A stretch of 5,175 nucleotides of DNA from Chitinophagaceae bacterium (GTDB lineage Bacteria; Bacteroidota; Bacteroidia; Chitinophagales; Chitinophagaceae): NCBI GenBank assembly GCA_018061385.1, contig JAGOUF010000210.1, positions 1-5,175 on the forward strand, in the 5' to 3' direction. A program made the position numbers and the translations under genes. Under the pieces are notes generated by a model, which was given only the letters and a program-made list of their open reading frames with translations, searched no databases and had not been told where the DNA came from. This document shows, in pieces, positions 1 through 5,175 of the stretch (positions are counted from its first letter, which is position 1; every line of letters begins with the position of its first letter).

Positions 1-33
1 AAAAAATGCTACACTTTGTGTAGCATTTTTTTT
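1..33. terminator. Bidirectional hairpin terminator
   Basis: A perfect 14-bp stem (1-14 paired with 18-31) encloses a TTT loop. The core arm is TGCTACAC with GTGTAGCA. The right side ends in eight T residues (26-33) and the left side begins with six A residues, so the hairpin has a U-tract in either transcription direction. On the minus strand it lies about 240 nt past the stop of the DUF262 gene and would end that transcript. On the plus strand it could end a gene entering from beyond the left edge. The structure is read directly; bidirectional function is inferred. Confidence 0.85.
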
Positions 34-75
34 GATGGCAGCTTCTTGATAACTAACAAAATCTCCTGTTATGTC

Positions 76-110
76 ATGTTAGCAACATACCGGTATTGGC
101 AGTTGATGTT
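76..110. repeat. Cluster of small inverted repeats around ACCGGT
   Basis: ATGTT (76-80) and AACAT (84-88) form an inverted repeat with a 3-nt spacer. Overlapping it is a perfect 10-bp palindrome ATACCGGTAT (87-96). CAAC (83-86) and GTTG (102-105) bracket that palindrome, and a further ATGTT follows at 106-110. The pieces overlap, so only alternative hairpins could form. No T-tract follows, so this is not a terminator. It could be the edge of a dispersed element, a recombination site or a protein-binding site; the sequence alone does not decide. Confidence 0.35.
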
Positions 111-144
111 TTTGTAAACTATTTTTTGAAGAAAAGCGAATACT

Positions 145-264
145 TCAATTATCGTTTATTTTTTTATTTGTGATGGAATTTGATATGTCAAGTACAAGAT
201 TATCCTTTTCGAGGTAATCAACGCTGAATTTAGATAATTCTTTAATGTTGGCGGTTCGATCATT
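145..264 (-). pseudogene. Possible gene remnant, C-terminal tail without a start codon
   Basis: On the minus strand a stretch of 39 sense codons ends in TGA at 145-147. It has no ATG, GTG or TTG near its 5' end, and an in-frame TAA (265-267) lies just upstream. The predicted peptide is hydrophilic with regularly spaced aliphatic residues (includes IKELSKFSVDYLEKDNLVLD), which resembles real protein more than random AT-rich translation. It is in the same frame as the DUF262 gene, separated only by that gene's TGA (271-273) and the TAA. It may be the tail of a deleted neighbour. A 35-codon ORF from the ATG at 261-263 overlaps it in another frame but looks less protein-like. Chance openness over 39 codons remains possible. 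I do not recognise a family. Confidence 0.3.
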
Positions 265-270
265 TTATAA

Positions 271-2061
271 TCAAAGTGCAAAGTAATATTCTTTTATTTT
301 TAAGGCCATGAGTTTTCTTCTTAATATCAAAAAATCGTTGTAATCTTCAATATTCATTTCTATAATTTCTATCGGAACACAATTCATTTTTAAGTTTCCC
401 AACAGTTCGTGTTCTGTCGAAAGTCCACTTACTAATCTATTGTTTGAATTCATTTGTGTTTTAATCAGTTCAAAATAATCTTTCGGTGGTTTGTTGCCAA
501 CCTTAATATTGATTTCAGATTGCATATAAACATAGTTTGCAATTTGATTGTATTTTCCTCTGTCTAGACCATTTTTCTTTAAATAGTCTTTAGGAAATAA
601 ATGATGAATATCACCACGAAGTGAAATCAAATCGCTTACTAAAACATCTTTTGATAAAAACCCTCTGTCATTTGCTTTAACTTGCGATGCAAGAAAAACG
701 TGAAAATATGGACTACTTGCAACCGATGTATCTAAACTTTGAGGTAAAGAGGCATTCCAAAATGCATCAGATAATTCCCCATCTTCTTTCTCTTTTAAAT
801 ATTCATTAAATGGTTTTTGTGATATTTGTTTTATGTCAAAGTCAAATGAACTTTCAGGTGAACCTGAATATCGACCTGTTAAAATCGAATAAACTAACCA
901 ACGTCTTACATAGCTTTCAATTGAAACAGAATTAACTCCCAGTTCTTTTAATTTCAGATAAACGATATAAGCAAAGTTGATTGCATTTTGGGAACGAATT
1001 AATTTTGGTGAAATAAACCCTGCCGATTTAATAATCATTAGAAACCTTTTGTAATTAGTTTCATTGATAAAATTATACACTCCATTTTTAAGTGTTGCAT
1101 AAGATTTTTCAGCGATTTCATCTTCAAAAGTTCTTGTTTCAAAGTTTCTACCAGACAATAAACTTACCAAATCAGAAAGTCTTCCTCGATTGAATTGAGA
1201 CGTAAACGCCACACGAATTAAATCATTATAATCAGGATCGTACAAATCTTCATTTTCAGTTTTCAGCCATTGCATTTTCTGAAAATAATCTGTTTTTGCA
1301 AATTCTTTGTCGTTGTCAATTATGTGTTTGTAGAATTCTGGAGCAATTGTTAAATGGCAAAAATAGTCTATTGCTTTTCGTAATTCATTTCCGTTATATT
1401 CTGTATTTGATGCTATCTTACTCATTGCAAAATCAGCTTGACTTAATACAACTCCTTTTGAGTTGATACGAATGAAAATCTCTGTTACTGTTTCAATATC
1501 TAAATCGTGTGAAAGCTCAATAAGTCCAATTTGTTTCTTAGGAATATTAATAAGGTTTGAGAAAGAATTTCTAACCAGCTTTTTATCAGCATCTGGGTTT
1601 AGTTCAAAATAACTATCAGCAATTTCAAATAAATCAGTTTTCCCGTTTATTGCTTCTGAAATGTCATGTAGCCAAGTTTTGTCTTTAAGAATTGCAGGAT
1701 TTTGCACTTCAAATTTTTCTGTGATTGGATTAAATGCTATCTTAATTTTTACACGTTGGTATGTTTTATTGATTACATACTGTCCAAGAATTGAAGCTGT
1801 CAAAGCTGTAACACGTTGTTGCCCATCAATTAATATTTTTTTGCCTTCACTCATACTTCCGTCCTTCAAACGAACATTTGGATTTCGCCAAGCAATTACA
1901 TAGCCAATTGGGTAGCCTTGATATAGACTGTCTAATAAATCTCTAACTTTTGAACTGTCCCAAACAAAAGGTCTTTGAATCTCGGGTATAGCAATTTCAC
2001 CAGAATTTACCCACGCTAAAACTGTTTCAATAAGGTGTTGATTAACTGAATATTTCTGCAT
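271..2061 (-). CDS. GmrSD-like DUF262 / HNH endonuclease family protein
   Basis: This 596-residue protein has the two-part architecture of GmrSD-like proteins (COG1479 type). The N-terminal DUF262 region shows [11 protein letters not shown] (25-35), a LYQGYPIG segment (46-53), DGQQR (79-83) and IFIRINSKG (195-203). In relatives such as GmrS and SspE the DGQQR motif is tied to nucleotide binding and hydrolysis. The C-terminal part carries an HNH/DUF1524-like signature: [11 protein letters not shown] (484-494), then N509, N518 and KPPKDYF (524-530), so H486/H487 with the asparagines are the likely metal and catalytic residues. Characterised relatives are DNA-restriction enzymes against modified phage DNA (GmrSD) or work with phosphorothioate systems (SspE). 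The specificity here is unknown. No signal peptide or membrane segment is seen, so it is probably cytoplasmic. It starts 70 nt after ftsY on the same strand. I see no clear promoter or Shine-Dalgarno; an AT-rich inverted repeat sits just before the ATG. No methylase, dnd/ssp or BREX gene is visible in the window. Confidence 0.85.
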   Translation of the reverse strand: MQKYSVNQHLIETVLAWVNSGEIAIPEIQRPFVWDSSKVRDLLDSLYQGYPIGYVIAWRNPNVRLKDGSMSEGKKILIDGQQRVTALTASILGQYVINKTYQRVKIKIAFNPITEKFEVQNPAILKDKTWLHDISEAINGKTDLFEIADSYFELNPDADKKLVRNSFSNLINIPKKQIGLIELSHDLDIETVTEIFIRINSKGVVLSQADFAMSKIASNTEYNGNELRKAIDYFCHLTIAPEFYKHIIDNDKEFAKTDYFQKMQWLKTENEDLYDPDYNDLIRVAFTSQFNRGRLSDLVSLLSGRNFETRTFEDEIAEKSYATLKNGVYNFINETNYKRFLMIIKSAGFISPKLIRSQNAINFAYIVYLKLKELGVNSVSIESYVRRWLVYSILTGRYSGSPESSFDFDIKQISQKPFNEYLKEKEDGELSDAFWNASLPQSLDTSVASSPYFHVFLASQVKANDRGFLSKDVLVSDLISLRGDIHHLFPKDYLKKNGLDRGKYNQIANYVYMQSEINIKVGNKPPKDYFELIKTQMNSNNRLVSGLSTEHELLGNLKMNCVPIEIIEMNIEDYNDFLILRRKLMALKIKEYYFAL

Positions 2062-2063
2062 TC

Positions 2064-2084
2064 AAATATTATTGTTGAATATTT
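2064..2084. repeat. Inverted repeat immediately upstream of the DUF262 start codon
   Basis: AAATATT (2064-2070) and AATATTT (2078-2084) are perfect 7-bp inverted arms around a 7-nt spacer. The repeat ends only 2 nt before the ATG of the DUF262 gene. Its position suits an operator or an mRNA hairpin covering the start codon. However, the arms consist only of A and T in an AT-rich intergenic stretch, so chance is a real alternative. Confidence 0.3.
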
Positions 2085-2131
2085 ATAGAATATCTTTTGG
2101 CACTAACACTAACTAACTACACTCCCAAACA

Positions 2132-3088
2132 TCATAATTTAAATAAACTATCTACAAATTCTTTTTTATCAAAAATTAATAGATCATCAATTTTTTCTCC
2201 AACACCAATAAACTTTACAGGAATTTTAAACTGGTTAGCAATTGCCAAAACAACACCACCTTTTGCTGTGCCATCTAACTTGGTAATGGTTAATGCAGTT
2301 ACTTCTGTGGCTGCTGTAAAATGTTTGGCTTGCTCTAAAGCATTTTGTCCAGTTGAACCATCTAACACCAACATTACTTCATGTGGTGCATCGGGCAATA
2401 CTTTTTTTACAACTCTTTTAATTTTGGTAAGTTCATCCATTAAATGAGCTTTATTGTGCAACCTTCCTGCTGTATCTATAATTACAATATCGCTCCCTTT
2501 TGCAACTGCACTTTGTACTGTATCAAAAGCAACAGCACTTGGGTCGCTACCCATATTTTGTTTTACAATTGGTACACCTACTCTTTCACTCCAAATAGTT
2601 AATTGATCTACAGCTGCAGCTCTAAATGTATCAGCAGCACCTAAAATAACATTGTATCCTGCTTTTTTATAATTGTGTGCCAACTTACCAATAGTGGTTG
2701 TTTTACCAACACCATTTACACCTACAACCAATATTACATAAGGTTTTTTACCAGTTGGAATATCGAAATTTTTATATGATACATCATCTGCATCTATTAA
2801 AACTTGTTGAATTTCATGTTGCAACAAACCATTTAATTCGGAAGTGTTGATGTATTTATTTTCTTTAACTCTTTTTTCAATACGATCAATAATTTGAATG
2901 GTTGTTTCAATGCCAACATCTGCACCAACCAAAGCTTCTTCTAAACTATCTAAAATACTTTCGTCTATTGTACTTTTACCTGCAATGGCTTTTGTAATTT
3001 TAGAAAAAAAGCCTTCTTTGGTTTTTTGCAGCCCATCGTTTAAAGTTTCTTTTTCTTTTTTACCAAAAAGCTTATCAAAAAAACCCAT
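2132..3088 (-). CDS. ftsY: Signal recognition particle receptor FtsY
   Basis: FtsY is the SRP-type GTPase that receives ribosome-nascent chain-SRP complexes at the inner membrane and hands them to SecYEG. The 318-residue protein begins with an amphipathic membrane-contact stretch (GFFDKLFGKKEK, 2-13), then the helical N domain (about 20-100) and the GTPase G domain. The motifs are complete: P-loop GVNGVGKTT (123-131), DTFRAAA (153-159), DTAGR (205-209), TKLD (269-272) and the closing GVGEKIDDL (295-303). The long acidic A domain of E. coli FtsY is absent, leaving an NG-only form as in many bacteria. I chose the ATG at 3086-3088 because MGFFDKLF is the usual N-terminus; the reading frame stays open to 3172, but that extension reads into the upstream terminator hairpin. 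It follows the ribosomal-protein operon but is separated from it by that terminator. The stop is TGA and I see no terminator after it. Confidence 0.97.
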   Translation of the reverse strand: MGFFDKLFGKKEKETLNDGLQKTKEGFFSKITKAIAGKSTIDESILDSLEEALVGADVGIETTIQIIDRIEKRVKENKYINTSELNGLLQHEIQQVLIDADDVSYKNFDIPTGKKPYVILVVGVNGVGKTTTIGKLAHNYKKAGYNVILGAADTFRAAAVDQLTIWSERVGVPIVKQNMGSDPSAVAFDTVQSAVAKGSDIVIIDTAGRLHNKAHLMDELTKIKRVVKKVLPDAPHEVMLVLDGSTGQNALEQAKHFTAATEVTALTITKLDGTAKGGVVLAIANQFKIPVKFIGVGEKIDDLLIFDKKEFVDSLFKL

Positions 3089-3130
3089 AATGTATTTATT
3101 AAATTGTAATTGAGGTGAAGCTACTATTAA

Positions 3131-3138
3131 AAAATATA
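3131..3138 (-). promoter_or_regulatory. Candidate -7 element for ftsY
   Basis: TATATTTT on the minus strand matches 7 of 8 positions of the Bacteroidota -7 consensus TAnnTTTG. It would place the transcript start near 3125, about 37 nt before the ftsY ATG. The -33 position falls in the T-tract of the preceding terminator (TTTT rather than TTTG). The candidate rests mainly on the need for a promoter between the terminator and ftsY. Confidence 0.25.
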
Positions 3139-3154
3139 CGCTTTTAGAAAAAAC

Positions 3155-3190
3155 TAAAAAAGCCTCCTGCAAAAATTGCGGGAAGCTTTA
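3155..3190 (-). terminator. Intrinsic terminator after the rpmB-rpmG-DUF4295 operon
   Basis: On the minus strand, AAAGCTTCCCGCA (3189-3177) pairs with TGCAGGAGGCTTT (3171-3159). This is a 13-position stem with one G-U pair and one C-A mismatch, with an ATTTT loop. The descending arm runs into six T residues (3161-3156). The hairpin begins 22 nt after the DUF4295 stop codon and lies about 70 nt upstream of ftsY, so it should end the ribosomal-protein transcript, fully or partly, before ftsY. Confidence 0.85.
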
Positions 3191-3211
3191 AAATATTGAG
3201 ACCTTAACTGC

Positions 3212-3385
3212 TTATTTAGCAGCCAAGAAATCTTTTACTTTGTCTTTGTGTACAATGGTTTCTTTAAAGGTGTATGCACCAGTTTTCGGACTACGTACAG
3301 CCTTAATCACTTTTGTCCAATTTTTTGCCTCTGCAGATGCCTTAGCATCTTTCACCTTTGAGTTTTTTGAAGCTGCTTTTGCCAT
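3212..3385 (-). CDS. DUF4295 family small ribosome-associated protein (putative bL38)
   Basis: This 57-residue, strongly basic protein starts MAKAASKNSKVKDAKA and ends VKDFLAAK. It has a central NWTKVIKAVRSPKTGAY segment (22-38) and no Cys residues, signal peptide or membrane segment. Length, composition and the slot between rpmG and ftsY fit DUF4295, a family restricted to Bacteroidota. From memory, this family corresponds to the extra large-subunit protein bL38 seen in the Flavobacterium johnsoniae ribosome structure; I am moderately sure of that link. The ATG lies only 2 nt after the rpmG stop, so the two genes are very likely translationally coupled. A terminator follows 22 nt after the TAA. 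Confidence 0.9.
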   Translation of the reverse strand: MAKAASKNSKVKDAKASAEAKNWTKVIKAVRSPKTGAYTFKETIVHKDKVKDFLAAK

Positions 3386-3387
3386 GA

Positions 3388-3570
3388 TTATTTAATTTCT
3401 TTATGAACAGTTACTTTTTTTAGAATAGGGTTAAATTTTTTCAACTCCATTCTTTCTGGAGTATTTTTTTTGTTCTTTACCGTGATGTAACGGCTTGTAC
3501 CAGGACGGCCAGAAGCTTTATGCTCTGTACATTCCATAATTACTTGAACCCTGTTACCTTTCTTTGCCAT
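3388..3570 (-). CDS. rpmG: 50S ribosomal protein L33 (bL33)
   Basis: bL33 is a small protein of the large ribosomal subunit near the E site. The 60-residue product shows the family hallmarks: an N-terminal [10 protein letters not shown] strand, [23 protein letters not shown] (26-48) and the closing VTVHKEIK. Only one Cys (C14) is present, so it is the zinc-independent form lacking the paired CxxC motifs. Its length is normal for Bacteroidota. It starts 32 nt after rpmB and ends 2 nt before the DUF4295 gene, within one operon. No Shine-Dalgarno is evident; the leader is A/T-rich (TTAAATTGTACAACA before ATG), as is usual in this phylum. Confidence 0.97.
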   Translation of the reverse strand: MAKKGNRVQVIMECTEHKASGRPGTSRYITVKNKKNTPERMELKKFNPILKKVTVHKEIK

Positions 3571-3602
3571 TGTTGTACAATTTAATAATTAGCCCTTGTG
3601 GG

Positions 3603-3839
3603 TTATATTTTTTCTCCTTTTGCTCTTAAACCTTTAATTACTGACGCTAAACCATTTTTATTAATGGTACGTAAAGCTTCAGTAGAAAGCTTTAAGCTAA
3701 CCCAACGATCTTCTTCTGCAAAGAAAAAACGTTTGGTTTGTAAATTTGGTAAAAACCTACGCTTTGTTTTAATGTTTGAGTGAGAAACACTATTACCTGT
3801 AAGTGGTTTTTTTCCTGTAACCTGACATACTCTTGCCAT
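3603..3839 (-). CDS. rpmB: 50S ribosomal protein L28 (bL28)
   Basis: bL28 is a large-subunit ribosomal protein. The 78-residue product begins [20 protein letters not shown], followed by [15 protein letters not shown] (24-38), [14 protein letters not shown] (46-59) and a basic C-terminus ([11 protein letters not shown]), all typical of the family. The single Cys (C5) means there is no zinc-binding Cys set. The frame stays open to 3890, but I chose the ATG at 3837-3839 because it gives the canonical MARVCQ start and because the longer version would begin inside the promoter. It is the first gene of the rpmB-rpmG-DUF4295 operon. Only a weak AAGAGA sits upstream of the ATG. Confidence 0.97.
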   Translation of the reverse strand: MARVCQVTGKKPLTGNSVSHSNIKTKRRFLPNLQTKRFFFAEEDRWVSLKLSTEALRTINKNGLASVIKGLRAKGEKI

Positions 3840-3860
3840 ATCTCTTTTTTTTCTGGACGG

Positions 3861-3891
3861 CAAAAGTAAGAGGTTCTTATCAAATAGCAAT
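3861..3891 (-). promoter_or_regulatory. Bacteroidota-type housekeeping promoter for rpmB
   Basis: On the minus strand, TACTTTTG (3868-3861) is a perfect match to the -7 consensus TAnnTTTG. Exactly 19 nt upstream lies ATTG (3891-3888), matching the TTG core of the -33 element. The transcript would start near 3855, giving a short leader of about 15 nt before the rpmB ATG. Position, spacing and consensus all agree with the primary sigma factor promoters described in Bacteroides and Flavobacterium. Confidence 0.75.
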
Positions 3892-4002
3892 ACATTTTGT
3901 AAAAAAACTGTAAATATTTTTTATAGTTTTTGAAAATGCGGTTTACTATTTTTTTTCGCCTGATTTACCAGCCTATTTGTACAAAATTGTGTATGATTAA
4001 AT

Positions 4003-4034
4003 AAAATAGCCCCTCTTATTAAGAAGGGCTATTT
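4003..4034 (-). terminator. Intrinsic terminator of the OmpA-family gene
   Basis: On the minus strand, AAATAGCCCTTCTT (4034-4021) pairs with AAGAGGGGCTATTT (4017-4004). This is a 14-bp stem with one G-U pair and an AAT loop. It is followed by an A/T-rich tail with interrupted T runs (TTTATTTA). It begins 19 nt after the ompA stop codon, and separates that gene from the rpmB promoter about 110 nt downstream. Confidence 0.85.
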
Positions 4035-4053
4035 ACTGATTTATTTGATTGAA

Positions 4054-5175
4054 TTAGTTTTCTTTCAACTTTAATTCTACTCTTCTATTTTGAGCTCTGC
4101 CGGCAGCGGTTTTATTGTCTGCAACTGGGTTTTCTATACCAAAACCTGTAGATGTTAATCTATCTGCAGCAACACCTTTTTTAACTAAATATGCTTTTAC
4201 AGAATTTGCACGAGCTTGAGAAAGTTTAAGGTTACTTGAAGCTTTACCAGTATTGTCTGTATAACCTTCAATATCTAAACTTAAAGTTTTGTTTTCTTCA
4301 TCTTTTAACAAAGCCAATACAGCATCTAATTTAGTATAGCTTTTCTTTTGTATAACTGCACTACCAGTAACAAAGTAAATGTCTTTAGCTGCCAATTCAA
4401 CTGTTTTCTTCTTCTCTTCAGTTAATACTGGACAACCTTTATTAGAAGCTGGACCTGCAATTGTAGGACACTTATCTTCTTCATCATTAATACCATCTTT
4501 ATCAGTATCTGGTATTGGACAACCTTGATAACGTGCTAAACCTGCAACTGTAGGGCATTTGTCTTCTTCGTCGTTAATACCATCTTTATCTGTATCTGGT
4601 ATTGGACAACCTTGATATTTAGCTAAACCTGCAACTTTAGGGCATTTGTCTTGTTCATCATTAATACCATCTTTATCAGTATCTGGTATTGGACAACCTT
4701 TATACTTAGCGATACCTGCAACTGTAGGGCATTTGTCTAAACTATCTACAATACCATCTTTATCAGTATCTTTTGGTTCTTCTTTTTTAGGCGGCATTGG
4801 AGGAATTACCTTTACTGGTGGCTCTTTCTTTTCAACTAATGGAGAACCAAAACCTAAAGAATAATTCATGTTATAGTTTACAGTAGAAGTTGTAACAGGA
4901 ATTCTATAAGACAATTGTGTAAACAAGAACGAACCTTCGTCACCTAACTTAAATTGCAAGCCACCACCAACTGGTATAAAAGCTCCAAAATAATTACCAC
5001 CATGCATGCTAATACCAGCACCTGCTGATAAAAATGGAACTACTGCATATTTATCAGAAACTAATTTTAGATTTACATTAGCATCTAATTCTACTAAGAA
5101 TTTTTCACTATTTAATTTTGGACGACCTAAAAAAGGATAATCAACAAAAGTTCCACCTAAATTGGCCATAAAATC
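4054..5175 (-). CDS. OmpA-family outer-membrane protein with thrombospondin type-3 repeats (5' end outside window)
   Basis: The visible 373 residues lack the true N-terminus. The frame stays open to the right edge, and the first internal Met (5169) would begin mid-barrel with no signal peptide, so I call it partial. Numbering from that Met: residues 1-110 are Gly/aromatic-rich alternating strands of an outer-membrane beta-barrel; 113-133 is a Lys/Pro/Glu linker; 134-249 holds four 29-residue repeats with the calcium-binding DTDKDG pattern and a Cys pair 12 apart; about 258-371 is the OmpA C-terminal domain. That domain contains GYTDNTG (302-308) and LSQAR (316-320). D305 and R320 have the same 15-residue spacing as the diaminopimelate-binding pair D271/R286 of E. 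coli OmpA. Expected role: an outer-membrane porin-like anchor holding the envelope to peptidoglycan, with a calcium-stiffened periplasmic spacer. A terminator follows its TAA, so it is a separate unit from the ribosomal genes. Confidence 0.93.
   Translation of the reverse strand, partial: DFMANLGGTFVDYPFLGRPKLNSEKFLVELDANVNLKLVSDKYAVVPFLSAGAGISMHGGNYFGAFIPVGGGLQFKLGDEGSFLFTQLSYRIPVTTSTVNYNMNYSLGFGSPLVEKKEPPVKVIPPMPPKKEEPKDTDKDGIVDSLDKCPTVAGIAKYKGCPIPDTDKDGINDEQDKCPKVAGLAKYQGCPIPDTDKDGINDEEDKCPTVAGLARYQGCPIPDTDKDGINDEEDKCPTIAGPASNKGCPVLTEEKKKTVELAAKDIYFVTGSAVIQKKSYTKLDAVLALLKDEENKTLSLDIEGYTDNTGKASSNLKLSQARANSVKAYLVKKGVAADRLTSTGFGIENPVADNKTAAGRAQNRRVELKLKEN
4423..4770 (-). repeat. Four tandem 87-bp repeats encoding TSP type-3 units
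   Basis: Four consecutive 87-bp units (4684-4770, 4597-4683, 4510-4596, 4423-4509) each encode 29 residues beginning DTDKDGI and containing DKCP and GCP. The second and third units differ at about nine of 87 positions by eye. The fourth is the most divergent near its end (GPASNKGCPVL). The DxDxDG motifs should bind calcium, and the two Cys per unit could form disulfides in the periplasm. Confidence 0.9.

Noticed and set aside
1..117. Plus-strand frame open from the left edge to a TAA at 115-117, containing ATG at 76-78
   Set aside because: It reads through the perfect terminator hairpin at 1-33. From the ATG it would be only 13 residues, with no support as a gene.
156..263. 35-codon minus-strand ORF starting with ATG at 261-263, just after the DUF262 stop
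   Set aside because: The peptide looks non-coding, and it overlaps in another frame a stretch that reads more like protein. No promoter or ribosome-binding signal.
1661..1903. 80-codon plus-strand ORF
   Set aside because: It lies wholly antisense within the DUF262 gene and has an implausible Cys/Ile-rich composition.
2097..2447. 116-codon plus-strand ORF
   Set aside because: It is antisense to the conserved 3' half of ftsY, which accounts for the openness.
2898..3113. 71-codon plus-strand ORF
   Set aside because: Antisense shadow of the 5' part of ftsY.
3089..3172. 28-residue N-terminal extension of FtsY
   Set aside because: It would start inside the terminator hairpin. The canonical MGFFDKLF start is downstream.
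3598..3895. ORFs overlapping rpmB in other frames and on the other strand, and the 17-residue N-terminal extension of bL28
   Set aside because: rpmB is unmistakable. The extension would begin in the -33/-7 promoter region, and the other frames are shadows.
3892..4002. Intergenic stretch between the ompA terminator and the rpmB promoter, checked for a small RNA or riboswitch
   Set aside because: Only A/T-rich runs were seen, with no convincing paired structure, promoter-terminator pair or leader motif.
4423..4770. Regular repeats considered as a CRISPR array
   Set aside because: The units are contiguous 87-bp in-frame protein repeats with no unique spacers, and they encode TSP type-3 motifs.
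4646..4864. 72-codon plus-strand ORF
   Set aside because: Antisense to the repeat region of the OmpA gene; the repetitive codons keep it open.

Overview
The window comes from a bacterium of the phylum Bacteroidota, plausibly a Chitinophagaceae-like lineage (the family is a guess). The evidence is the AT-rich base composition, the gene order rpmB-rpmG-DUF4295-ftsY typical of that phylum, a near-consensus Bacteroidota promoter (TTG, 19-nt spacer, TAnnTTTG) in front of rpmB, and the absence of strong Shine-Dalgarno sequences. All convincing genes lie on the minus strand, so transcription runs from right to left.

From right to left: (1) 4054-5175 is the 3' part of a gene for an OmpA-family outer-membrane protein. 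It has the end of a beta-barrel, a Pro-rich linker, four 29-residue thrombospondin type-3 calcium-binding repeats and a C-terminal peptidoglycan-binding OmpA domain, and it is closed by a strong hairpin terminator at 4003-4034. (2) 3212-3891 is a compact ribosomal-protein operon: promoter, rpmB (bL28), rpmG (bL33) and a 57-codon DUF4295 gene that I found by reading the sequence, closed by a terminator at 3155-3190. (3) 2132-3088 is ftsY, the signal-recognition-particle receptor GTPase. It appears to be transcribed separately because of that terminator. (4) 271-2061 encodes a 596-residue GmrSD-like protein, with an N-terminal DUF262 domain (DGQQR motif) and a C-terminal HNH-nuclease-like domain. 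It is a probable stand-alone anti-phage or DNA-restriction factor and looks like accessory cargo placed after the housekeeping cluster. (5) 1-270 has no intact gene. It holds a perfect bidirectional hairpin terminator (1-33), a cluster of small inverted repeats (76-110) and a 39-codon open stretch without a start codon that may be the remnant of another gene.

The housekeeping genes serve translation (bL28, bL33, DUF4295) and co-translational membrane targeting (FtsY), and OmpA anchors the outer membrane to peptidoglycan. The only accessory element is the DUF262-HNH gene and its left flank. I see no CRISPR array, no transposase, no tRNA or rRNA, and no multi-gene system that I could honestly call undescribed. 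The most promising items are the DUF262-HNH protein with its odd 3' flank, and the small DUF4295 protein.
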